This document shows, piece after piece, positions 26,318-33,222 of a stretch of 64,000 nt of DNA. The notes under the pieces were generated by a model. That model was not told where the DNA came from, did not search any database, and saw only the letters and a program-made list of their open reading frames with translations. The first letter of the stretch is position 1. Each line of letters starts with the position of its first letter. The position numbers were made by a program, and so were the translations under genes. Source of the DNA: Paludibacteraceae bacterium (GTDB lineage Bacteria; Bacteroidota; Bacteroidia; Bacteroidales; Paludibacteraceae); the NCBI GenBank assembly GCA_024399965.1, contig JAKSNJ010000003.1, forward strand, positions 1 through 64,000, written 5' to 3'.

Positions 26318-27958
26318 TTATTGAGCAAAATAATTCCTACGAATCAATTTATCGGATAAACGATATGCCTCCTTAACGGAGCAGGGGCGAATAGAAGCCG
26401 AGTCCAACAAATTACGTCCTAATCCGTGCCACGGATAGGAATCTTGCCCCATTAAATGTAGCAAAGTAGGAAAAATGTCCATTTGATAGGCATGAGGAAT
26501 TGTAATGGTTGAATGAACGTTCGGAGTGTGAATAATCAAGGGACATAATCCCTTCTCGCCTTCTCGTGGAAAATGATTGTGATCAGCAGTGATAATTATG
26601 GTCGCATTTTGCATCACGGCTGCTGTATCTGCCCAATCCAAGAATCGTCCTAAGTGTTGATCGGTATGATGTACACATTGCAAATAAGCTTGCTCTGTGT
26701 CCGAATATGTGGCATCAAAAATAAGCGAAGGAGACTCACAACGAAAAGGTGCATGTGTGTCAATAGTCAAAACCATAAGATACATAGGACTGATAGCATG
26801 TTCTAATTCTTCTTGTGTCCAAACAAACATAAGCGAGTCTGTCCCCTTCTGATGTGTTTTGGCATCGGGTTCTCGCAAGTCCTTAAACCCGTAGGAGCGG
26901 GTGGTTACTCGCTGATTCCACACACGGGGGAAGGGATTAATAACTTTGCTATCGGGATAGAAATGTGCCAAATTAGGATAGGTATTTGCCCCATATTCCA
27001 TACAAGCAACACCTTGTAGGAGAGGCAATAAACCGGTTTGAGTGATTAGTTGTCCATCACCGCTACGCCCATACATCTGTTGGGTTTCTATTCCTAAGGA
27101 TACAACAACAGGATGTGTTTTGATAAAGTGGTTTAGATAGGGACATACTTCTGTACCCATTGCATCTTGCGCGGTCATAGCCCATGATTCCATGCTCTCA
27201 ATCAGTATATAAACCAAATGTCCAAGGGGGGAAGAGGCCGTATCAGGCAGAACAGATGTAGGAACAATACATTGTTCGGTTTCTGTTAATGGTAAATCGG
27301 CATTGAAATGTACCAATTGAAAATGAATAAATTCTCCAATTGTTTTGCCGAAATGAGCCATGGGACTATGAGAACGAAGAAAAGCCCTTTCTTCATCGTG
27401 TATGTTCCATCGAGACGGATCTGTAAAGGAGACGTAATGACGTATAGTTGCGCCTGCTGCCCAACATACGAATGCCATGATTCCATACCAAATGGCGATT
27501 TTAGAGGAACAAAGAGGTTTATTTGTAAAGGAATCAGCAAATCCAACCAGCAAAAAATAAGCAGCAAGAGTTGTTAAGGGGAAGAGCAACTGTAACCAAT
27601 CTACATAGCAGCCAATGGATGCCTCAAAGCCGGGTAACTCCGTAATGGTCGTAATGGCAGCCCAATTGAGTAGGGTGAAATTGGCATTGAAATACATAAG
27701 ATTAGCCAATAACCATACATCACATATAACCAAAAGAAGAATAATTACCCATATCTTGCGAATCAATAATGCGAACATAGCGACAGCCATCGCTGCCGCT
27801 ATATTGGTCAAATAAGCACTTGTTAATTGCGTGACGTTTAATGCTTGGTCCAACTCCGTCAATTGGCGGAAGAAGATGAACTTGAGTAAAACAATTCCCC
27901 CAAGAATTAGTGCTAAAAGGATAAATTTATTTGCGTTCGTTCGTGCGGTACCAGTCAT
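26318..27958 (-). CDS. Sulfatase-fold membrane enzyme (LTA-synthase/phosphotransferase-like)
   Basis: 546 aa. About five N-terminal membrane helices (residues about 10-190) precede an extracytoplasmic alkaline-phosphatase-superfamily domain. Metal and catalytic signatures are present in order: VYILIESMESW (metal-binding Glu), YGRSGDGQLITQTG (nucleophile region), IDTHAPF (His) and IITADHNHF (Asp-His). Members of this group transfer phosphoglycerol or phosphoethanolamine to envelope glycans or lipids; the substrate here is unknown. The start overlaps the upstream lipoprotein gene by 32 bp, so a slightly later start is possible. The two products are probably made from one transcript. Confidence 0.85.
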   Translation of the reverse strand: MTGTARTNANKFILLALILGGIVLLKFIFFRQLTELDQALNVTQLTSAYLTNIAAAMAVAMFALLIRKIWVIILLLVICDVWLLANLMYFNANFTLLNWAAITTITELPGFEASIGCYVDWLQLLFPLTTLAAYFLLVGFADSFTNKPLCSSKIAIWYGIMAFVCWAAGATIRHYVSFTDPSRWNIHDEERAFLRSHSPMAHFGKTIGEFIHFQLVHFNADLPLTETEQCIVPTSVLPDTASSPLGHLVYILIESMESWAMTAQDAMGTEVCPYLNHFIKTHPVVVSLGIETQQMYGRSGDGQLITQTGLLPLLQGVACMEYGANTYPNLAHFYPDSKVINPFPRVWNQRVTTRSYGFKDLREPDAKTHQKGTDSLMFVWTQEELEHAISPMYLMVLTIDTHAPFRCESPSLIFDATYSDTEQAYLQCVHHTDQHLGRFLDWADTAAVMQNATIIITADHNHFPREGEKGLCPLIIHTPNVHSTITIPHAYQMDIFPTLLHLMGQDSYPWHGLGRNLLDSASIRPCSVKEAYRLSDKLIRRNYFAQ

Positions 27959-28442
27959 TATATCCGTAATAATCGTAATAGTCGTAATCCCCGTAATCGT
28001 AGTAATCTTCTTCTACATCAATGTTTTGATTTCGAGATACGCGTATTAGTTCCATTGTTTCAACACCATAATATTCATCGGTATAACTGGCCATCACGCA
28101 ATCATCACTTTTCCACGATATATATAATTCGTATGAGTCGCTGTATCCGTAATATGAATCATAATAAGAAATGGTCATCGTGTGTTTAGACGCATTGTAG
28201 GAATAGGTAAAATAATCCACGTAATCTATATAACCATCACAATTAAAGTACGTGCATCCACGACCATTACTGTTGAGAACGGCAAATTGTTTGCAACTGC
28301 CTTGATCATACATAAGCCAAGTTCCTGCAACTGTTTTGTTGTCTAACGACGAATTTTTGTCTGACTTACATGAAATAAAAGCAACAATGCATGATAAAAG
28401 CATTGTAACGCCTAATGCGATAAATAATTTATTACGGTTCAT
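27927..28442 (-). CDS. Lipocalin-like lipoprotein with Tyr/Asp-rich tail
   Basis: 171 aa. A hydrophobic N-terminus ending in AFISC gives a lipobox-like Cys, so a lipoprotein is likely. Residues about 37-130 form a small beta-barrel-like domain (TVAGTWLMYDQG, then MTISYYDSYYGYSDSYELYISW), similar to lipocalin-like domains of Bacteroidetes. The last 30 residues are almost entirely Tyr, Asp and Gly (EEDYYDYGDYDYYDYYGYND), encoded by a 9-bp-period stretch of GTAATC-like words. The acidic, aromatic tail could bind metal or sugar; this is speculation. Confidence 0.75.
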   Translation of the reverse strand: MNRNKLFIALGVTMLLSCIVAFISCKSDKNSSLDNKTVAGTWLMYDQGSCKQFAVLNSNGRGCTYFNCDGYIDYVDYFTYSYNASKHTMTISYYDSYYGYSDSYELYISWKSDDCVMASYTDEYYGVETMELIRVSRNQNIDVEEDYYDYGDYDYYDYYGYNDWYRTNERK

Positions 28443-28478
28443 AATTTAATAGGATTATGGATATAATGATTTACGCTG

Positions 28479-28510
28479 CAAAATTACAAAAAGTTTTTGA
28501 AATAAGCAAA
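28479..28510 (-). promoter_or_regulatory. Promoter of the Tyr/Asp-rich lipoprotein operon
   Basis: Minus strand: TTTG (28507-28510), 20-nt spacer identical to that of the mce promoter, TAATTTTG (28479-28486). Confidence 0.85.
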
Positions 28511-28579
28511 TTTTTTTGTAAAATGATGGATTTAACTGCCACTTTGTGACTAGTACCCAAAGGGGCGTGTCCCAACACA

Positions 28580-28972
28580 TCACTTTATCTTTGCATAGCT
28601 GATGAGAATGATTGTTATGATGGTTAAGTTGCAAATTTCTAACCAAGAAAAACCTCTAGTGCATAACATCACTATTCCGGCTATCCATCGCAAGGCAAAG
28701 AGTGTTTCAATGGTGATGATTGCTAACTTAGTAAGAGGCAGTTTGATGTCTCCAGCTGCTGCCAAACCATATAACCCTGCCACAGTAAAGCAGCACACTA
28801 AACCAATGGTAACAGCATAGGGTAACCACGAACCCATTGAGTACAAAAACTCATAGATAGGCGTTACATTGTAAAACTCAAACATCTGCTCTAATGCCAA
28901 TAAACAAGCCAAATGGCCAATGGCGATTATAAAGAAAATGGCAGCACCAATACGTAATAAAACTTTATTCAT
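28580..28972 (-). CDS. Four-helix membrane protein of unknown function
   Basis: 130 aa, almost wholly hydrophobic, with four predicted membrane helices (residues about 7-27, 47-72, 79-100 and 106-127). Short loops carry YNVTPIYEF and GDIKLPLTKL. The layout is like small Bacteroidetes integral membrane proteins of unknown function. It is monocistronic with its own good promoter (28992-29023). Its stop is followed by a short gap before the next minus-strand promoter. Confidence 0.8.
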   Translation of the reverse strand: MNKVLLRIGAAIFFIIAIGHLACLLALEQMFEFYNVTPIYEFLYSMGSWLPYAVTIGLVCCFTVAGLYGLAAAGDIKLPLTKLAIITIETLFALRWIAGIVMLCTRGFSWLEICNLTIITIILISYAKIK

Positions 28973-28991
28973 CTACTTATCATTTAGGGTG

Positions 28992-29023
28992 CAAAGGTAC
29001 ACTTTTTATTTGACATTTACAAA
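28992..29023 (-). promoter_or_regulatory. Promoter of the four-helix membrane protein gene
   Basis: Minus strand: TTTG (29020-29023), 20-nt spacer ending GTG, TACCTTTG (28992-28999). Confidence 0.85.
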
Positions 29024-29182
29024 TAATTTTGGCTTCTATGTTATCCGTACACATATTTTTCGGATATGAGGCAAGATCTTGCTCACCTTCCTTCTCATAA
29101 ATTAGACTCCATGTCTGCAACTCGCCGTGAGTAATCCAACCGCACTATCACGTGTTCTCCTACTGACAGATAATTTGCGGTA

Positions 29183-29248
29183 GATTGGCTGCTGATTGAC
29201 TTCCGATTTTCGGTTGACTTACGGCCGACTTACGGGCGACTGACGGAA
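29183..29248. repeat. Six-copy 11-bp tandem array
   Basis: Six consecutive 11-mers on the plus strand, each starting GAYT and mostly ending CGGNN: GATTGGCTGCT, GATTGACTTCC, GATTTTCGGTT, GACTTACGGCC, GACTTACGGGC, GACTGACGGAA. They lie in the non-coding gap between the divergent genes at 28972 and 29527. Confidence 0.8.
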
Positions 29249-29275
29249 AACACACGTGTGAGGAAGGGGAAAACA

Positions 29276-29370
29276 GGTGGTAGGTAGTAGGTAGTAGGTG
29301 GTAGGTAGTAGGTAGTAGGTGGTAGGTGGTAGGTAGTAGGTAGTAGGTAGTAGGTGGTAGGTAGTAGGTA
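29276..29370. repeat. 7-bp minisatellite, about 13.5 copies
   Basis: Thirteen full units of GGTRGTA with R alternating between A and G, plus a partial unit. Because 7 is not a multiple of 3 the array is open in several frames and yields a false Tyr/Leu/Pro-rich reading frame. A related array in reverse orientation is at 57817-57942, and a four-copy version lies inside the glycogen synthase gene. Confidence 0.95.
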
Positions 29371-29448
29371 TTCTCTATAGGCAAGCATCTATGAACTGCC
29401 CCAAAACCGTATAATCATAGATTAAAAATCTATTTAGTGACCTAATTA

Positions 29449-29480
29449 TTTGTGTATGCCAAATTTTTGTTGTATCTTTG
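29449..29480 (+). promoter_or_regulatory. Promoter of the histidine kinase
   Basis: TTTG (29449-29452), 20-nt spacer ending TTG, TATCTTTG (29473-29480). It shows that the upstream in-frame GTG at 29452 cannot be the start. Confidence 0.88.
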
Positions 29481-29526
29481 CAGGGCAAAAGGGGAAGACA
29501 ATGAAACAGAACGAAAGGGAAATACA

Positions 29527-30648
29527 ATGAAAAATCGTTTATCGACATACAATATCGGGTCGGTCAGTGTGCTGGTGGCACTGCTGATAGTGATTGCTTC
29601 CGTATTATATACCAATCACTTAGCCAAACAATTCACCATCGAGGAACAGCAGCGTGTGGAGATGTGGGCCGAAGCCACCCGACGACTCATTCAGGCCAAC
29701 GAAACTGAGGACCTGAGTTTTTACCTGTCCATCATTGAGCAAAACACCACTATCCCCGTCTATATTGTAACCCAAGACGGCACCATACTGGAGTCCCGCA
29801 ACGTGAAACACCCCGCAGACGACCCTCGTACACTAAACGGACCCATCGAATTGCGTATATCCGACGACAATATTCAGTATATCTACTATGACGAGAGTAC
29901 CATTTTGACCCGACTCAAGTTCTTCCCGTATATCGAGTGCGCCATTATTTTCCTATTCATTTTGGTGGCTATCGTCACCCTCATCACGGCACAGCGGAGT
30001 GAGCAAGACCGCGTGTGGGCAGGGCTGAGCAAAGAGACAGCCCACCAATTAGGCACACCTATCTCGTCCCTCAATGCTTGGCAAGAACTACTGCAAAGTC
30101 GGTACCCCAACGATGAACTGATACCCGAAATGCAACAGGATTTGGAACGGTTGAACGTGATTGCCGAACGGTTCTCCAAAGTAGGTAGCGCACCCGTTTT
30201 GACCGACACAAACCTGTCCGACGTCATCGAGCAAACCGTTCGTTACATGCGCACACGCGTTTCTAATAAAGTGACAATAGACATTGTGCATTGTGCATCG
30301 TCAACCGTCAACCTGAATGCACCTTTGTTCAGTTGGGTACTGGAGAACCTGATTAAGAACGCCATCGACGCCATGAGCGGCAGCGGTACGATTACCCTCA
30401 CGTGCAGCCACGAAAACGGCACTATTCTCTTGGACATTACCGACACGGGACGTGGCATAGACCGCAGTTCATTCCGGACTATCTTCCAGCCCGGCTATAC
30501 CAGTAAAAAACGCGGATGGGGACTGGGACTATCGCTATCCAAGCGTATCATCGAAGATTACCATGGCGGCAAGATCTTCGTCAAGAGTTCCGAGCCGGGT
30601 GTCGGCACCACTTTCCGCATCGTGCTGAAAGAGGCCGTAAATAGTTGA
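29527..30648 (+). CDS. Sensor histidine kinase (orphan)
   Basis: 373 aa from ATG 29527. TM1 is at about residues 14-32, then a short periplasmic sensor (about 33-135), then TM2 (FIECAIIFLFILVAIVTL-type segment, about 140-158), with no clear HAMP. The H-box is TAHQLGTP with the phospho-acceptor His173. The catalytic domain has N-box ENLIKNAIDAM, G1 DITDTGRGID and G2 WGLGLSLSKRI. No response regulator gene is adjacent, so it is an orphan kinase. Between H-box and N-box a four-unit 7-bp repeat encodes the segment IVHCASSTVN. The 3' end overlaps the antisense ispE gene by 114 bp, including the G2 box. Confidence 0.93.
   Translation: MKNRLSTYNIGSVSVLVALLIVIASVLYTNHLAKQFTIEEQQRVEMWAEATRRLIQANETEDLSFYLSIIEQNTTIPVYIVTQDGTILESRNVKHPADDPRTLNGPIELRISDDNIQYIYYDESTILTRLKFFPYIECAIIFLFILVAIVTLITAQRSEQDRVWAGLSKETAHQLGTPISSLNAWQELLQSRYPNDELIPEMQQDLERLNVIAERFSKVGSAPVLTDTNLSDVIEQTVRYMRTRVSNKVTIDIVHCASSTVNLNAPLFSWVLENLIKNAIDAMSGSGTITLTCSHENGTILLDITDTGRGIDRSSFRTIFQPGYTSKKRGWGLGLSLSKRIIEDYHGGKIFVKSSEPGVGTTFRIVLKEAVNS
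30283..30310. repeat. 7-bp array inside the histidine kinase gene
   Basis: Units ATTGTGC, ATTGTGC, ATCGTCA, ACCGTCA. The same words in the same order occur in clpB (56668-56688). In frame, encoding part of IVHCASSTVN. Confidence 0.75.
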
Positions 30649-31389
30649 GCCACTGCCTGACATTGCCGCATAAACAGCCCCTGCATCCACCAAACGCTGC
30701 TTGATGTCTGCCAAAAGAGGATACCGCGCAAAGACGGTCGCCTCAAAATCGTTAGAGAATGGAGAATGGAGAGTGGGACACCCCCCTACCCCCTCGATAA
30801 GGGGGTGATAGGGAACCGAAGAATGAAGGGGGGAGGGATGTAGGCCTGCATAGGCATCTCGCGTGGAAACAGCTACATCGGGCTTGACCATCACCAAACG
30901 ATAGCCCTTCAAAGAAAAATCTATCGGCGTGAGAATATCGCCTATTCCCTCTGCCCAGCAGGGCACATTGTAGATAAAGAACGGGCAATCGGCTCCCAAA
31001 GGTTTAACTTCTTCGGCCAATTGCTGCTTGGTGAGGTGCAAATCAAATAACTCATTGAGCGCCAATGCCACGTGTGCGGCATCACTGCTGCCACCACCCA
31101 AGCCGGCACCAAAAGGAATGTTCTTGCGGAAACGAACGGCAACCGGTCCGACTTGCGGAAAATGCGCTGCCATCGAACGATAGCAACGCACAATAAGATT
31201 ATCCTCCGGCGGGCAGTCCACCACGATTCCTTCCTGACTAAAAGAGAACTCCGCAGCCGGCACTACGTCCAATTCGTCGTGTAGTCCGTACACGGGATAA
31301 AAGAGCGTCTCCAAATCGTGATAGCCGTCCTCGCGCTTGCGCACGACGCGCAAACCTATATTTATCTTGCAGTTAGGGAACAGCTGCAT
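30535..31389 (-). CDS. ispE: 4-diphosphocytidyl-2-C-methyl-D-erythritol kinase
   Basis: 284 aa. GHMP-kinase enzyme of the MEP isoprenoid pathway. Signatures: N-terminal NCKINIGL, ATP loop PFGAGLGGGSSDAA, and C-terminal AMSGSGSTIYGLF. Two oddities. First, 29 residues after DAYAGL, rich in Pro, His and Ser, are encoded by 30754-30840, a patch of intergenic-type repeats inserted in frame ahead of NDFEATVF. Second, after the last conserved motif the protein runs on about 30 residues across the antisense strand of the kinase gene. The start ATG overlaps the stop of the LRR gene by one base (TGATG), so translation is coupled to that gene. Confidence 0.93.
   Translation of the reverse strand: MQLFPNCKINIGLRVVRKREDGYHDLETLFYPVYGLHDELDVVPAAEFSFSQEGIVVDCPPEDNLIVRCYRSMAAHFPQVGPVAVRFRKNIPFGAGLGGGSSDAAHVALALNELFDLHLTKQQLAEEVKPLGADCPFFIYNVPCWAEGIGDILTPIDFSLKGYRLVMVKPDVAVSTRDAYAGLHPSPLHSSVPYHPLIEGVGGCPTLHSPFSNDFEATVFARYPLLADIKQRLVDAGAVYAAMSGSGSTIYGLFQHDAESGADTRLGTLDEDLAAMVIFDDTLG
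30754..30840. repeat. Repeat-derived 87-bp insertion in ispE
   Basis: Plus strand: 7-bp units AGAGAAT, GGAGAAT, GGAGAGT (30754-30774), then a C-run and an imperfect inverted repeat CCCCCT/AGGGGG. Length is exactly 29 codons. The same heptamer words form the array before tamB (43588-43629). Confidence 0.75.
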
Positions 31390-33116
31390 CAATAGTCCTC
31401 CATCAGCGCCTTGATGTCAACGCGCGTATTCTTGAACGCATTTTTGCCAAAATACTCCAAGTCGGTAGATAAATTCACCGTTTTGAGCCGAGCGCAATCC
31501 AAAAATGCCTCGTCGCCCAATATCTCAATAGGCGGCTCCAACGAAATCTCTTCCAATGCCTTGCACTCCATAAACGCACGGGCAGGAATCTCCTTGAGTT
31601 TGCCGTTGAACTCCAACTTGCGCACATTGAGGCAGTGACGGAAAGCGTCTGCACCCAAGGTTTCTAACTCCTCCGGCAACTTAATCTCCAGCAACATCTT
31701 GCAATCACGGAACGCCTCCTGCTCAATGATATGAATTTGGTCCACGAGGTCCACTTTCTCCAACTTCTGGCAGTTAGCGAAAGCACGTTTGCCCAAACGG
31801 TAAGTCGTGGTAGGGATATTGATTTTCTCCAACAGGAGGCAGTTCATAAACGCCTCATCTTGAATACCATACAGTCCTTCAGGCAAAGACACTTTATACA
31901 ACTGACGGCAGTCTTGGAAGGTGCCTTTCTTTATCTCAGCTATCTGCATCGGCAGACGCATTTCGATGAATTTGATGCACCCTGCAAATGCCTGTTCACC
32001 TATCGTTTTCAAGGATTCAGGAAGCACTACATCTTCCAAATTACCACAACCGGCAAAGGCGCCGTCACCAATCATCTGCAGACCTGTCGGCAGAGACATT
32101 TTCTGCAAACTACGGCAGTTGAAGAAACAAGCCGTCGGAATGGCAGTGATTTGATTACCAAGCGTTTGTGACTGCAAGTTGCCACAGTTATAGAAACAAC
32201 GTGCGCCTATCTCGGTAACCGATTCGGGCAAGGTAGCAACTTTCAGTTTGCCACACTCGGCAAAAGCCATTCTACCCACCTTGGTCAGTCCTGCAGGTAG
32301 TACCACCTCCTGCAATGCCTCGCAACCATAGAACGTGGCATCGGCTATCTCGGTGATGATAGACGGAATGACCAATTTGCCAATCGTCTTGTTTCCAGCA
32401 AAGGCACCGGCTGCTATCAGGCGAATAGGCACTTTGCTTTTGAATTCGTATTTAGCAGGGCCTTTGGGCTGCATGGCGATAAGGCAACCATCTACCACGA
32501 GGGCACCCTTACGCCACTTCTTGTCATTGGTATAGATACCGCTTCCCGTCAGAATATCTTGCCCTATCCACTGCACAGAAGCAGGTATCATCAGACGCTC
32601 CAAGTTCTTGCAACCCATGAACATAAAGTGGTCGATTTTGTTGATATTGGCGGGTATTTCCACACGTGCTACGGTCTTGTTATTCTCAAACGCACCACAA
32701 GCCATCAAGCGCACATTGGCGGGAATGATGTATTTACTCTTTATCGACTTGTTGGTCGCAATCAGCACGCTATCCACAATCAGTGCGCCGTCCTGCCAAA
32801 GTTCCTTATTCGCCATCAGACCGGTACCGTCAAAAGCCGAACGATAGACACGCGTAACGGAAGAAGGAATAGTCACTGCCTCCAAATGCTTGGCTCCCTT
32901 GAAGGCCTTGTCACCGATTTCGGTAACAAGATACGTATCCTGCCCGACTTGAATGGTGGAAGGAATAGCCAATTCGCCGGACACCAAGTAGTTCTGAGCC
33001 ACCTCAGCCGTCTTGTGAATAGGATCGAGATTGAATTTCAAATCATTATACAGAGCCGTCTCTTGCGCACACAGTGCAGATGCTACCAATAGAAGTAAAA
33101 AAGTAATTTTTTTCAT
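31389..33116 (-). CDS. BspA-like leucine-rich repeat protein, exported
   Basis: 575 aa with signal peptide MKKITFLLLLVASALCAQ. From about residue 50 to the end it is built of roughly 20 LRR_5 (BspA/TpLRR-type) repeats of about 23 aa, with the pattern AFxxCxxLxxVxLPxxLxxIGxx (for example AFAGCGNLEDVVLPESLKTI). Such proteins form curved solenoids for surface binding in Bacteroidales. No T9SS tail is evident, and it ends on a repeat (TDLEYFGKNAFKNTRVDIKA), so it may stay periplasmic. It leads a two-gene unit with ispE and is driven by the promoter at 33136-33167. Confidence 0.93.
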   Translation of the reverse strand: MKKITFLLLLVASALCAQETALYNDLKFNLDPIHKTAEVAQNYLVSGELAIPSTIQVGQDTYLVTEIGDKAFKGAKHLEAVTIPSSVTRVYRSAFDGTGLMANKELWQDGALIVDSVLIATNKSIKSKYIIPANVRLMACGAFENNKTVARVEIPANINKIDHFMFMGCKNLERLMIPASVQWIGQDILTGSGIYTNDKKWRKGALVVDGCLIAMQPKGPAKYEFKSKVPIRLIAAGAFAGNKTIGKLVIPSIITEIADATFYGCEALQEVVLPAGLTKVGRMAFAECGKLKVATLPESVTEIGARCFYNCGNLQSQTLGNQITAIPTACFFNCRSLQKMSLPTGLQMIGDGAFAGCGNLEDVVLPESLKTIGEQAFAGCIKFIEMRLPMQIAEIKKGTFQDCRQLYKVSLPEGLYGIQDEAFMNCLLLEKINIPTTTYRLGKRAFANCQKLEKVDLVDQIHIIEQEAFRDCKMLLEIKLPEELETLGADAFRHCLNVRKLEFNGKLKEIPARAFMECKALEEISLEPPIEILGDEAFLDCARLKTVNLSTDLEYFGKNAFKNTRVDIKALMEDY

Positions 33117-33135
33117 TGTTTTTCCAATTTGCTTG

Positions 33136-33167
33136 CAAAGTTACAACTTTTTATCAAATTTTGCAAA
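33136..33167 (-). promoter_or_regulatory. Promoter of the LRR protein-ispE unit
   Basis: Minus strand: TTTG (33164-33167), 20-nt spacer, TAACTTTG (33136-33143). Only 4 bp separate it from the divergent promoter of the C69 peptidase. Confidence 0.88.
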
Positions 33168-33171
33168 TTTA

Positions 33172-33203
33172 TTTGCATATTTCGAAAAAATATTGTACTT
33201 TTG
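33172..33203 (+). promoter_or_regulatory. Promoter of the C69 peptidase-pepD unit
   Basis: TTTG (33172-33175), 20-nt spacer ending TTG, TACTTTTG (33196-33203), with start codon at 33223. Confidence 0.88.
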
Positions 33204-33222
33204 TATCAAAAATCATAACGAT

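Noticed and set aside
29183..29370. Possible CRISPR array
   Set aside because: Units are 7 or 11 bp and directly adjacent, with no spacers of 25-40 bp and no cas genes.
29160..29384. Frame with repeated TTYHLLP peptide
   Set aside because: It is only the translation of the 7-bp minisatellite, which is open in several frames because 7 and 3 share no factor. A similar frame appears at 57804-58022.
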